A stretch of DNA of 64,000 bases from Pelotomaculum terephthalicicum JT (GTDB taxonomy: Bacteria; Bacillota; Desulfotomaculia; Desulfotomaculales; Pelotomaculaceae): NCBI RefSeq assembly GCF_022410535.1, contig NZ_JAKNBL010000013.1:17617-81616 (forward strand), read 5' to 3'. Positions within the stretch are counted from its first letter, which is position 1. Each line of letters opens with the position of its first letter. Below, one piece after another: positions 33,867-41,849 of this stretch. Below the pieces are notes generated by a model. That model was not told the DNA's origin. It did no database searches and saw nothing but the letters and a program-made list of their open reading frames with translations. The position numbers and the translations under genes were made by a program.

Positions 33867-34523
33867 TTAGTTTAATTCTTTGCGTTCACCGGTCACAAGG
33901 TAGACGATCCGCTCGCCAATGTTGGTGGCATGGTCGGCTATCCGCTCCAGATGACGGCTGGCGAACAAGAGAGCGGTAGCTTGATTGATGACCTTGGGAT
34001 TCTCCATCATTAACACCAGCAGTTCCCGGAAAACCTGGTTGTGCAGGTCGTCTACCAGTTCATCGTCCGCCGCCATTTTCAAAGCAAGCTGGACGTCCCC
34101 ACGCACATAAGCGTCCAGCGCCTCTTTTACCATTATCTGGGCCAACTGAGCCATCCGGGGGATGTCGATCAGCGGCTTGATCAGGGGCTCGTTCGCTATC
34201 CGCCTGGCTGACTTGGCAATGTCACAAGCCAAGTCACCCATCCGCTCCAGGTCGGTGATAATCATAAGCCCCACCGCGATACGGCGCAGGTCCTTTGCCA
34301 ACGGCTGCTGGGTGGCAATCAGCTTCAAACACTTGTCCTCGATTAGCATTTCCTGATCGTCGATCAGAACATCTCCGTCGATAACACTCTGAGCCAAACC
34401 CAGATCTTGTTTAACCAGTGACTCCACCGCCCGGGAGACTGATTCTTCAACGTAAAAGCCCATGCGTAAAATTTCCTGCTTAAGCTCGCTCAAAGCCTGG
34501 TCAAAAGTCGTTCTGGTAGCCAT
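33867..34523 (-). CDS. phoU: phosphate signalling protein PhoU
   Basis: Two three-helix bundles (about residues 10-105 and 115-212) with conserved E/D-x3-D pairs at metal positions (IVDLERMGDLACDIAKSARR; ASRHLERIADHATNIGERI). PhoU links the transporter to the PhoR-type kinase. The ATG at 34523 (MATRTTFDQAL) follows AGAGGGG; an in-frame start at 34628 would run into pstB and has no site. Here it stands between pstB and pstC, whereas it normally closes the pst operon. Confidence 0.95.
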   Translation of the reverse strand: MATRTTFDQALSELKQEILRMGFYVEESVSRAVESLVKQDLGLAQSVIDGDVLIDDQEMLIEDKCLKLIATQQPLAKDLRRIAVGLMIITDLERMGDLACDIAKSARRIANEPLIKPLIDIPRMAQLAQIMVKEALDAYVRGDVQLALKMAADDELVDDLHNQVFRELLVLMMENPKVINQATALLFASRHLERIADHATNIGERIVYLVTGERKELN

Positions 34524-34545
34524 ATAGTTTCCCCTCTTTTTTTTC

Positions 34546-35304
34546 CTAGCCGAAGCGGCCGGTGATATAATCTTCCGTGCGCTTGTCCGTGGGCTTGGTA
34601 AATATTGATTCCGTAACGCCGTATTCAATCAGGTCGCCGTTCAGGAAAAAAGCGGTGACGCCTGAGACACGGGCGGCTTGCTGCATGTTGTGGGTCACAA
34701 TGATTATCGTGTAGTCCTTTTTCAATACTTGAATCAATTCTTCAATTTTCATTGTAGCCAGGGGATCCAAGGCTGAAGTAGGCTCATCCATCAGCAACAC
34801 TTCCGGTTCCACCGCCAGCAGCCGTGCTATGCAGACACGCTGCTGCTGACCGCCGGAAAGACCCAGGGCGGACTTGTACAACCTGTCCTGGACCTCATCC
34901 CAAAGAACCGCGGCGCGCAGGCTCTTTTCCACAATTTCATCAAGCTTGCGCTTGTTTTTTGTACCGTGAATGCGCGGCCCGTAGGCTATGTTATCGTAAA
35001 CCGACATCGGAAAAGGATTGGGGCGCTGAAAGACCATGCCTATCCTCTTGCGCAGGCTGACCACGTCTTCTTCCTGGCGGTAGATATTCTGGCCGTCAAG
35101 GAGAATCTCCCCATCAACCTTTACTCCCTCGATCAGGTCGTTCATCCGGTTCAACGTGCGTAAAAACGTCGATTTGCCGCAGCCGGACGGTCCGATTAGC
35201 GCTGTAACCTGGTTTTCTTCAACTTCCAGGTTGACATTTTTCAGCGCGTGGAAATCGCCGTAATGCAAGTTTAAATTGCTCACAGAAATCTTGACCTGTG
35301 CCAC
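34546..35304 (-). CDS. pstB: phosphate ABC transporter ATPase PstB
   Basis: 252-residue ATP-binding subunit: Walker [11 protein letters not shown]-loop [17 protein letters not shown], signature [12 protein letters not shown], Walker [14 protein letters not shown], switch TVTHN-like [13 protein letters not shown] at 35304 follows GAGGGGG by eight bases. First gene of the unit, directly behind the Pho box. Confidence 0.96.
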   Translation of the reverse strand: MAQVKISVSNLNLHYGDFHALKNVNLEVEENQVTALIGPSGCGKSTFLRTLNRMNDLIEGVKVDGEILLDGQNIYRQEEDVVSLRKRIGMVFQRPNPFPMSVYDNIAYGPRIHGTKNKRKLDEIVEKSLRAAVLWDEVQDRLYKSALGLSGGQQQRVCIARLLAVEPEVLLMDEPTSALDPLATMKIEELIQVLKKDYTIIIVTHNMQQAARVSGVTAFFLNGDLIEYGVTESIFTKPTDKRTEDYITGRFG

Positions 35305-35388
35305 TTTGTTTGCCCCCTCAAGGAGGTATTCTAACCAAATTAAATTCAAAAAACCTCTTATTGCGCGCCTTGATAATTACCCATTCAT

Positions 35389-35442
35389 ATCATAGCAAGG
35401 CCAGGTTAGATTAATGTTATAGAATTGTTAAGATTCGATTAA
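35389..35442 (-). promoter_or_regulatory. Pho box and -10 of the pstB-phoU-pstC-pstA unit
   Basis: On the minus strand four six-base units follow at exact 11-base steps: TTAATC, TTAACA, ATAACA, CTAACC (plus-strand 35437-35442, 35426-35431, 35415-35420, 35404-35409). The PhoP box of Bacillus is repeats of TT(A/T/C)ACA spaced by 11. A TATGAT -10 (35394-35389) lies just downstream, so the boxes cover the -35 region, as for class II activation. This fits the adjacent phoP gene. Confidence 0.8.
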
Positions 35443-35455
35443 GTAACAAAAACGC

Positions 35456-35502
35456 AAATACCAATCCCTACCACTTCAATAGTAATCCGGGATTGGTATT
35501 TT
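35456..35502 (-). terminator. terminator after phoP
   Basis: AAATACCAATCCC (35456-35468) and GGGATTGGTATTT (35489-35501) form a 13-base stem with T-rich flank on the minus strand, 38 bases past the phoP stop. It separates the kinase-phoP transcript from the Pho-box transcript of the pst genes. Confidence 0.8.
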
Positions 35503-35539
35503 GCATCAAACGCCGGCTGACAAGTAACTCTCAATTCCG

Positions 35540-36247
35540 TCATTCTTCTTTAAAACGGTAACCGACTCCCCGCACGGTCTCCACAAGACGCGCCCCGCCC
35601 GGCAGTTGTTCAAGCTTTTGCCTGATATGGCGAATATGAACATCAACAGTGCGCGAATCACCAACATAATCGTAGCCCCAAACACTTTCAAGCAACTGCT
35701 CCCGCGAAAACACTTTTCCCGGCCGACGGGCCATAAAACGCAGGAGTTCAAATTCTTTTAATGTGAAATCCTGTTTCAGGCCATCGATATAAACATCAAA
35801 ACGGTCTTCATCAATGACCAATCGTCCGAAATCCATCAGGTTTTTTTTCGTTGATTCCTTACCACGCTCTTTTTCAAAACGGACATTGCGAAGCCTGGCC
35901 TTAATCCTGGCCACCAATTCCCTGGGACTGAAAGGCTTGGTGACATAATCGTCAGCGCCTATTTCCAGCCCGAGAACGCGGTCCAATTCCTCTGCCTTGG
36001 CGCTCAACATGATTATTGGAATGTTTCTTGTCTGGTTATTCTTGCGCAATTCCCGGCATACTTCCAGGCCGTCAATTTCCGGCAGCATGACATCGAGCAC
36101 AATTAAATCAGGCGCCTGAGTCCGGGCCAGTTCAAGGCACTGAGCGCCGTCAACGGCTGATATCACCCGGTAGCCTTCGCGTTCCAGGTTAAAACGAACC
36201 AATTCCAAGATATTTTTTTCGTCATCCACTATCATAATTACGGGCAT
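35540..36247 (-). CDS. phoP: OmpR-family response regulator PhoP/PhoB
   Basis: 235 residues: receiver domain with D52 in LIVLDVMLPE, acidic pocket VDDE and K in VTKPFSPRELVARIKA, then a winged-helix DNA-binding domain (FTLKEFELLRFMARRPGKVF, VWGYDYVGDSRTVDVHIRHI, RTVRGVGYRF). Sequence and neighbourhood to pst genes identify it as the phosphate regulator. It is co-transcribed with the kinase gene that starts 18 bases upstream in the map. Confidence 0.93.
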   Translation of the reverse strand: MPVIMIVDDEKNILELVRFNLEREGYRVISAVDGAQCLELARTQAPDLIVLDVMLPEIDGLEVCRELRKNNQTRNIPIIMLSAKAEELDRVLGLEIGADDYVTKPFSPRELVARIKARLRNVRFEKERGKESTKKNLMDFGRLVIDEDRFDVYIDGLKQDFTLKEFELLRFMARRPGKVFSREQLLESVWGYDYVGDSRTVDVHIRHIRQKLEQLPGGARLVETVRGVGYRFKEE

Positions 36248-36265
36248 TTTACCACCCTTTCTCCC

Positions 36266-37936
36266 TCACAGCCTGAAGCGGACATAAAAGGTGGTTCCCG
36301 TGGCACAGGTATCCACCTTTATCGCAGCTTTGTGCCTGGCGGCAATACCATAACAAACCGCCAGCCCCAAGCCTGTCCCGTTATCCTTGGTAGTAAAAAA
36401 AGGAGTGCCTATCTTTTCCAGTATATCCGGCTCGATCCCGCTGCCCTGATCCCGCAATGATAAAACCACTTCTTGGTCATCCGTATATGTTCTGACAGTA
36501 AGACTGCCGCCGGACGACATCGCTTCCAGCCCGTTGCGAACCAGGTTGAGGATGAGCTGGCGAATTTCTTTCTCGTCCATAAGCAAGTCCGGGATTTCTC
36601 CCAGTTCAATTTCAACAGATTTATTCATGTTCATGGCGTCGGCGGCGAGTATCGGAGACAGCGACTTAATAATGGAATTGAGATTCCGCGCCTTCAATTC
36701 TACCGCCTTGTCTCTCGCCAGGGAGAGAAATTCCGTAATTATTGAATTAGCCCTGTCCAGCTCTTCGATCATGATGCTGAAATATTCCTTGCTTTTATCA
36801 TCCTTATTATTTCTTTTTAACAATTGCAGAAAACCGCGCACCGCGGTGATCGGGTTTCTGATTTCATGGCCGATACAGGCGGCCATTTCTCCCACCAGGT
36901 GCAGCCGGTCGAGGCGGACCATTTCTCCTTCTACTTTTTTACGCTCGGTGATGTCATTTATAATGCCCAATATACATCGTTGACCCGCTATGCTTATTAT
37001 TTCCCCGGAAAACAACCCCACCCGCACTTCGCCCGTTTTCGCGCGGAAACAGGTCTCCATATTGTTAATCCTGCCTTGTTCACTTAACATCCGGATGATT
37101 CTGTCGCCTTCTTCCGGCTTTGCCAAGGTGTCCAGCTCAAATATCGTATGACCCAGGACTTCCTCACGCCGATAACCGGTAAAACGTAGAAAGCTGTCGT
37201 TTACATCAATAAAGCGCCCCTCGAATGTACTGATTGCCATCAAAGTAGGATTGAAATTAAAAGCTTTATAGAAACGTTCCTCTGACAAATGCAGCGCTTC
37301 CTCCGCCCGCCGGCGTTCCAGCGCACCCCCGAAGCTCGCCGCCACTGCCGTCAAGATTGATTCTTCGTTTTTTGACCACCGGCGCTCCGAGCGGCAATCA
37401 TCAAAGCCGATAAAACCCCAGTATTTATCGTCAACGATTACAGGCACTGCTAACAGCGAGACGATCTCCTGCCGCTCCAATAATTCACGCTCAGCCATCG
37501 GAAACTCTTTGACAGGACCGCTAATCGATCCTCCGGCTGAGAACACTTCATACCACCGGGCCATACCTTGGGCATCATATGAAGCGTTTTGCAAATAGGG
37601 GTTGTCAATTTGCGGTTCAACGGAATCACGCGACCACTCAAAACGCTGGCTGACAACTTTTTTCCCGGTTATGGGGTGCAGGTGATGCTCAAAAATATAA
37701 ACCCGGTCGACATTTACCGCTTCGCCCAGGATTGCCAGAGCGTCGGTTATTGCTAAAATATTATTGTCGGCCGCTAAAAGACGCTTTGTTGAATCGGCAA
37801 CCCCTTTTAGCAATTTATCCAGTTTACGGAGCTCGTCCTCCGCCCGCCGGCACCGGTCTTCCATAGCGCCGAGCTTTTGCCGCGTTTCCAACAATTCATT
37901 GATGAGCCGCTCTCCCGGCTTATCTTCATCGCTCAT
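36266..37936 (-). CDS. cytoplasmic sensor histidine kinase (GAF-PAS), partner of PhoP
   Basis: 556 residues from ATG 37936 (GGGGAGGACCAAA before it). No membrane segment is visible. Domains: coiled coil (residues about 10-50), GAF (LAILGEAVNVDRVYIFEHHL, PVIVDDKYWGFIGFDD), PAS (ERFYKAFNFNPTLMAISTFE), H-box with H357 in CIGHEIRNPITAVRGFLQ, and HATPase with DQGSGIE and GTGLGLAV. PhoR proteins normally have membrane anchors; here the kinase is soluble and its H-box is the KinA type. It resembles the transmitter of the kinase at 29157 closely (identical IMIEELDRANSIITE, DEKEIRQLILNLV). Its role as PhoR is inferred from position only. Confidence 0.9.
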   Translation of the reverse strand: MSDEDKPGERLINELLETRQKLGAMEDRCRRAEDELRKLDKLLKGVADSTKRLLAADNNILAITDALAILGEAVNVDRVYIFEHHLHPITGKKVVSQRFEWSRDSVEPQIDNPYLQNASYDAQGMARWYEVFSAGGSISGPVKEFPMAERELLERQEIVSLLAVPVIVDDKYWGFIGFDDCRSERRWSKNEESILTAVAASFGGALERRRAEEALHLSEERFYKAFNFNPTLMAISTFEGRFIDVNDSFLRFTGYRREEVLGHTIFELDTLAKPEEGDRIIRMLSEQGRINNMETCFRAKTGEVRVGLFSGEIISIAGQRCILGIINDITERKKVEGEMVRLDRLHLVGEMAACIGHEIRNPITAVRGFLQLLKRNNKDDKSKEYFSIMIEELDRANSIITEFLSLARDKAVELKARNLNSIIKSLSPILAADAMNMNKSVEIELGEIPDLLMDEKEIRQLILNLVRNGLEAMSSGGSLTVRTYTDDQEVVLSLRDQGSGIEPDILEKIGTPFFTTKDNGTGLGLAVCYGIAARHKAAIKVDTCATGTTFYVRFRL

Positions 37937-38082
37937 TTTGGTCCTCCCCAAAATCAGAACAATCCACAAAACATAAGTTCCGGCACCAGGCAAAAAAAAA
38001 CCTTAACAATAACACGTTACGGTTGTAAGTTGCGGAAGGCATATCTCATGCCTCCCGCCGGTCCGGCATCGAAACGCCAAAC

Positions 38083-40317
38083 TTATTCCTGGGTCAACCG
38101 GCTAATCTTGCCTCCCGCCAGTTTCAGCTCCACTTCCCAGTCTTCTTCAACGTCATAAAGGTCGATGCTGCGGTTGCTGCTATCCTTCAGGACGGCGCCG
38201 CTCGACAGGTAATAGCTGAATTCATTGCCGCTTATTTGCTCAATGGTTATTTTTTTGCTGCTGGTGCTGACTTTGGTCACCGTACCCGACACCGTGATAT
38301 CCTCGTCGTCGACAACCTCGATTTTTTTCACTTTCCCACTTCCGACCCGTACCTTAACCTCGCTGCCGATTACTATATCCCTCAAGCGGAGGCTTTCATC
38401 GTCCTTCTCAATAGCAACGCTGTCCGCTATATTGTACCGTTTCTTATCGCCGCCGCTTTTCTTAATAATGATCTTGGGAGAGTCGCCGGTGATCAGATCC
38501 GCTACCTCGCCGCTGACAGTGGATTCATCTTCGTCAACAACCTCAATATAATCCACATGGTCCTTGCTGTTCAGTTCCAGCTTGACCCAATCGCCTATAC
38601 TGAGTTCATCGAAATCAATATGGGAGCCATCCTGTAAAACTTCCACATCGCTTTCCACCACGTAGTCAAGAGTATCCCTGTCATCATTGCGTATGGTTAT
38701 CCCGAAAGTTCCGGTGGTGTCCAGTTCTCTTATTTCACCGGTTAACTTATATGACTCTGATCCCACTATTTCAATGTAGACAACCCGGTTTTTGCTGTTC
38801 AGCTCCAACCTGACCCGGTCCCCTTCCCGCAGGCTGCTGAAATTAATGCGGGACCCGTCCTGCATCACTTCCGCGTCTTCCAACACGTAGTCCTGGTTAT
38901 ACCCGTTGTCGTCGCGGATAGTAATGACGTCAATGCCGTTGTCGTTCAGTTCTCTTATTACCCCCTCCACATTGGGGGCGCTCAAGATGTCAATCCGCAG
39001 TGCCGTATCATCCAGCATCGTGACTTCGACCCGGTAATCTTCTTTGACATCAGCATAGGTTATGACATAGTTGTCTTTAACTACTACAACGCTGTCCGGC
39101 ACCTCAATGTCAGTTTTCGATCCATGGTCATCGCGCACTGTCAATTCGGATGACCGGACAGATGTTACCGTTCCTTTAACCGTTTCCGGTATTAATGTAT
39201 CGATACTAACAATTGCCTCACCGGCGATCTTTATCTCCACATAGTCTCCCTTGCTCAAAGATGATACTTCCTTTTGACTGTCCGATTCATTTACTTTAAC
39301 GCCGCCGGTCACCGGACGGGTTATCTTAGTACCGTCGGAACAAGTGATGCCGAGCCAGTATTCCGCCCCCACCGCAAGCACGGACTCCACCTTGCCTTTG
39401 TAGCTCGCCGTATCGTTTATCTCGACACTCGTGCTGGTATTTGTCTCAGCAGACCTCGTCGCGTTGATAAAGACAATCTGCTCGTTCTTATTCAAAATCA
39501 GGTTGATTTTGTCATTCACCTGGAGATCGGCCAGGTGCGAGGTCTTTCCGTCGAGGAACACCTCGCATTCGGGAGCAGTGTTTTTTCTAATGTTATTGTC
39601 GATAGAAACCTCCCAGCCGGACTGGTCCAGGGATAAAATGTCCGTAATAGTGCCGCTGTAACGCCTGGCCTGGATTTCCGAACCACCATAATTAACTTCT
39701 AAAATCCGGGACAAAAGAACAGCCATTTGTCCCCGGTTAATCTCGTCATTCGGCTTAAACACGTTGCCGGGGAGCCCTTGCATGAGCCCGCTCTTGACCA
39801 CCGCGGCCACATAGCTCCGGTATGCCTGGGGAATATCGCCGGCGTCGTCAAAGGTGAGGGTGCTTTCATCCTCACTGAGTTTCAGGGCGTGGTAAACCAG
39901 TACGGCCACTTCCGCCCGTGTCGCCGGCTCGGCCGGCCCGAGCTGGGTCAAGTAATCCTTGTCCAGCATCCCCAGCTGGACGCCCATAATCAGGTAGCCT
40001 CTGCCCCAGTATACGGCAGGCACCTGATAATCCACAACGGCCCCTTCCTTCTCTTTCGCCTGCTCCTCCAGTCCAAGCACCCGGATTAACATGGCCACGG
40101 CCTCAAGTCTGGTGACACTTTTATAAGGCTGAAACAACCCGCCGGGATAACCCGAAATAATTTCACCAGCGTACATCTCCGATATGGCCTGTTGCGCCCA
40201 ATGCCCCTCTATATCCACCAGTTTGCCGCTCGTCGCTTCCGAGGTCAAAGCTCCGGCCGTTAATAAAACCGCCGCCAGAACTAAAATCAAAAGACCCCTT
40301 CTCTTATCTCTCAGCAA
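38083..40317 (-). CDS. S-layer homology protein with about seven tandem beta-rich repeats
   Basis: 744 residues. Signal peptide (to about residue 30), then three SLH domains (residues about 32-205: GHWAQQAISEMYAGEIISGY, YWGRGYLIMGVQLGML, YRSYVAAVVKSGLMQGL) that bind pyruvylated cell-wall polymer. The rest is made of about seven repeats of 65-75 residues, each with the plan (V/L)-x-G-x-(V/I)-x-x-(V/L)...(T/I)-(I/V)-R-x-D...(V/L)-x-D-x-x-V-x-x-(V/L)-x-L...V-x-x-I-x-(V/I). Repeats 4 and 5 are nearly identical (LRDGDRVRLELNSKNR-like block), so duplication is recent. A surface protein; the repeats are not a domain I can name. Confidence 0.85.
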   Translation of the reverse strand: MLRDKRRGLLILVLAAVLLTAGALTSEATSGKLVDIEGHWAQQAISEMYAGEIISGYPGGLFQPYKSVTRLEAVAMLIRVLGLEEQAKEKEGAVVDYQVPAVYWGRGYLIMGVQLGMLDKDYLTQLGPAEPATRAEVAVLVYHALKLSEDESTLTFDDAGDIPQAYRSYVAAVVKSGLMQGLPGNVFKPNDEINRGQMAVLLSRILEVNYGGSEIQARRYSGTITDILSLDQSGWEVSIDNNIRKNTAPECEVFLDGKTSHLADLQVNDKINLILNKNEQIVFINATRSAETNTSTSVEINDTASYKGKVESVLAVGAEYWLGITCSDGTKITRPVTGGVKVNESDSQKEVSSLSKGDYVEIKIAGEAIVSIDTLIPETVKGTVTSVRSSELTVRDDHGSKTDIEVPDSVVVVKDNYVITYADVKEDYRVEVTMLDDTALRIDILSAPNVEGVIRELNDNGIDVITIRDDNGYNQDYVLEDAEVMQDGSRINFSSLREGDRVRLELNSKNRVVYIEIVGSESYKLTGEIRELDTTGTFGITIRNDDRDTLDYVVESDVEVLQDGSHIDFDELSIGDWVKLELNSKDHVDYIEVVDEDESTVSGEVADLITGDSPKIIIKKSGGDKKRYNIADSVAIEKDDESLRLRDIVIGSEVKVRVGSGKVKKIEVVDDEDITVSGTVTKVSTSSKKITIEQISGNEFSYYLSSGAVLKDSSNRSIDLYDVEEDWEVELKLAGGKISRLTQE

Positions 40318-40442
40318 AATAGTGATTCCCCCTTACCACTTTTTCAATTTCCAATTTTATAATCAATTAGTTAAAGCATGCATTGTATCTTTTATATATC
40401 ATACTGGACGATTTGATTCAACAGTTAAATATTTTTCCAAAT

Positions 40443-40479
40443 AAAAAAACGGCGGAAAGCTATTCTTTAGTATCCGCCG
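40443..40479 (-). terminator. terminator after small HTH gene
   Basis: CGGCGGA (40450-40456) pairs with TCCGCCG (40473-40479); on the minus strand the hairpin is followed by seven T. It lies 31 bases past the stop of the small gene at 40510. Confidence 0.85.
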
Positions 40480-40509
40480 CGTTCGCAATAGCCAGGATTA
40501 GCCAAAACT

Positions 40510-40722
40510 TTATAACCAGGGTATTTTCTCAAGATAATCCCCCCTTAATATGGGAATAATTTTTGTTTTTAGGGGCTCTGACAAATCTCTAACCCTTTTA
40601 TCATCAATTTTCAAAATATCCACCGTATCCAATTTTAAAATTTGCGCCAGTTCTTTGACTGTCAAGCCCTGGTTTTTCCGAAGTTCTTTTACCGTCTTAT
40701 TGTTTATTCCAAAACCAAAAAT
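40510..40722 (-). CDS. small helix-turn-helix protein with a non-canonical start
   Basis: I read this minus-strand frame directly: IFGFGINNKTVKELRKNQGL, TVKELAQILKLDTVDILKI, DDKRVRDLSEPLKTKIIPIL then RGDYLEKIPWL, stop TAA 40510. TVKELAQILKLDTVDILKI is a helix-turn-helix of the phage/homeodomain type. No in-frame ATG, GTG or TTG precedes residue 20. AAGGGGGG at about 40731-40736 puts the start at ATT (40722) or ATA (40725), rare initiation codons. A terminator follows. If the true start is the internal TTG, the protein would lose half its length. Confidence 0.6.
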   Translation of the reverse strand: MFGFGINNKTVKELRKNQGLTVKELAQILKLDTVDILKIDDKRVRDLSEPLKTKIIPILRGDYLEKIPWL

Positions 40723-40986
40723 TATCGTTCCCCCCTTTCCACATTAAATATTTATTTCGTTGCATAAAAGTTTACTCCTTTATTTTAATGTTAATGAGAT
40801 TTCCCAAAAGCCACCCATGCTTCTCTACAAATTCCTTTTATCCCGGAAGCGCTCTGATCCTGAGCCATTAATTATTCTGCAGCAATTGCCCGCCTCTTTT
40901 GGAAAACATATACAGGATTTCCTCCCTTTATGTCGAAGTATGGTAATTGTCTATATTACCAATTCGAGGAAGGGAGGGAAACATAT

Positions 40987-41169
40987 ATGCCGGACAACAA
41001 ATTATGCCCGCTTTTAGGTAAGGACTGTACACCTGATTGTGCTTGGTACGACCACGAAATAAGGAAGTCGACCGGTAATCAAAGCTATCCAACGTGTTCG
41101 GTTTTGATAATTAAGCACCGGTTAGGCTACATTGAAAATCAACTTGAATATATTAGGCAGAAAGACTAG
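40987..41169 (+). CDS. small cysteine protein (60 aa)
   Basis: ATG at 40987 behind GGAGGG. Sequence MPDNKLCPLLGKDCTPDCAW starts with a C-x6-C-x3-C motif likely to bind zinc or an iron-sulfur cluster; a fourth Cys is in SYPTCSVL. The remainder is helical. Similar Cys-x6-Cys-x3-Cys short proteins are scattered in Desulfotomaculum-like genomes, to my recollection. Function unknown. Confidence 0.6.
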   Translation: MPDNKLCPLLGKDCTPDCAWYDHEIRKSTGNQSYPTCSVLIIKHRLGYIENQLEYIRQKD

Positions 41170-41341
41170 GTTTGCATCGCCTTTCAGAAAATCCTGGGCT
41201 GGACCTATGTCTTCATTTGCTTCGGCGCAGCTCAGGCTGTCATCTGAAATAGCTTCCATCCTGGCAGGATTCCCATTCACTTCTGTTGAATAAAGCATTT
41301 CTTGAGTTGTCGAAATATGCCTTATTTGAAAGGGTGATTTT

Positions 41342-41593
41342 TTGGACGAAAAGATTACGCTCAGAAGAGATGTTGACTGCAAAATACTTGGGAAAAAAGT
41401 TAGCCAAGAACTCCGGTTTCTTAAAATTAAAAATCTTGGCAGTCTCATAACCCAAAACAGGCTGGTAAGTACATTTTGTACGGGCTATCCCGAATGTAGC
41501 GTCCAGGATTGCCAGTTGGTGGCCGGCTGGTCAGGAAAAATCTATAGCCAAAAAATTGACGAACAAGTAGATATTGCAGCTGTCGACAATTGA
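41342..41593 (+). CDS. small cysteine protein (83 aa)
   Basis: TTG at 41342 behind AAAGGG. The first half is basic and helical (KITLRRDVDCKILGKKVSQE, LRFLKIKNLGSLITQN), and the second half has a cysteine group CTGYPECSVQDC. It is not similar to the neighbour at 40987 but shares its size, strand and Cys-rich tail. Real gene status rests on the frame, ribosome binding site and cysteine pattern. Confidence 0.45.
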   Translation: MDEKITLRRDVDCKILGKKVSQELRFLKIKNLGSLITQNRLVSTFCTGYPECSVQDCQLVAGWSGKIYSQKIDEQVDIAAVDN

Positions 41594-41631
41594 CTGGCAA
41601 CCTTGCTTTACGGCTTCAGTAATGCAGGAGA

Positions 41632-41657
41632 GAAAAAAGCCACTCTCAGGAGTGGCT
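41632..41657 (-). terminator. terminator downstream of the copper-amine-oxidase-like gene
   Basis: AGCCACT (41638-41644) pairs with AGTGGCT (41651-41657), with TTTTTT following on the minus strand. It lies about 190 bases past the stop at 41850. Confidence 0.7.
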
Positions 41658-41849
41658 AAAGCGCAAAAAGGTTCTTCTAATTGTATTATTACAATTGTAT
41701 TATTGATTATGTGATTAAACAATAATCCTCTTGGTTAAATTATCTACTACTTTAGTGTTAGCCCAATCCCAAACCTTGACTGGATTTGGGTGTCTGCCGA
41801 CATAAAGAATACTTCCTCGGAGCATGTTCCGGAGACATTATGGCAAAAC

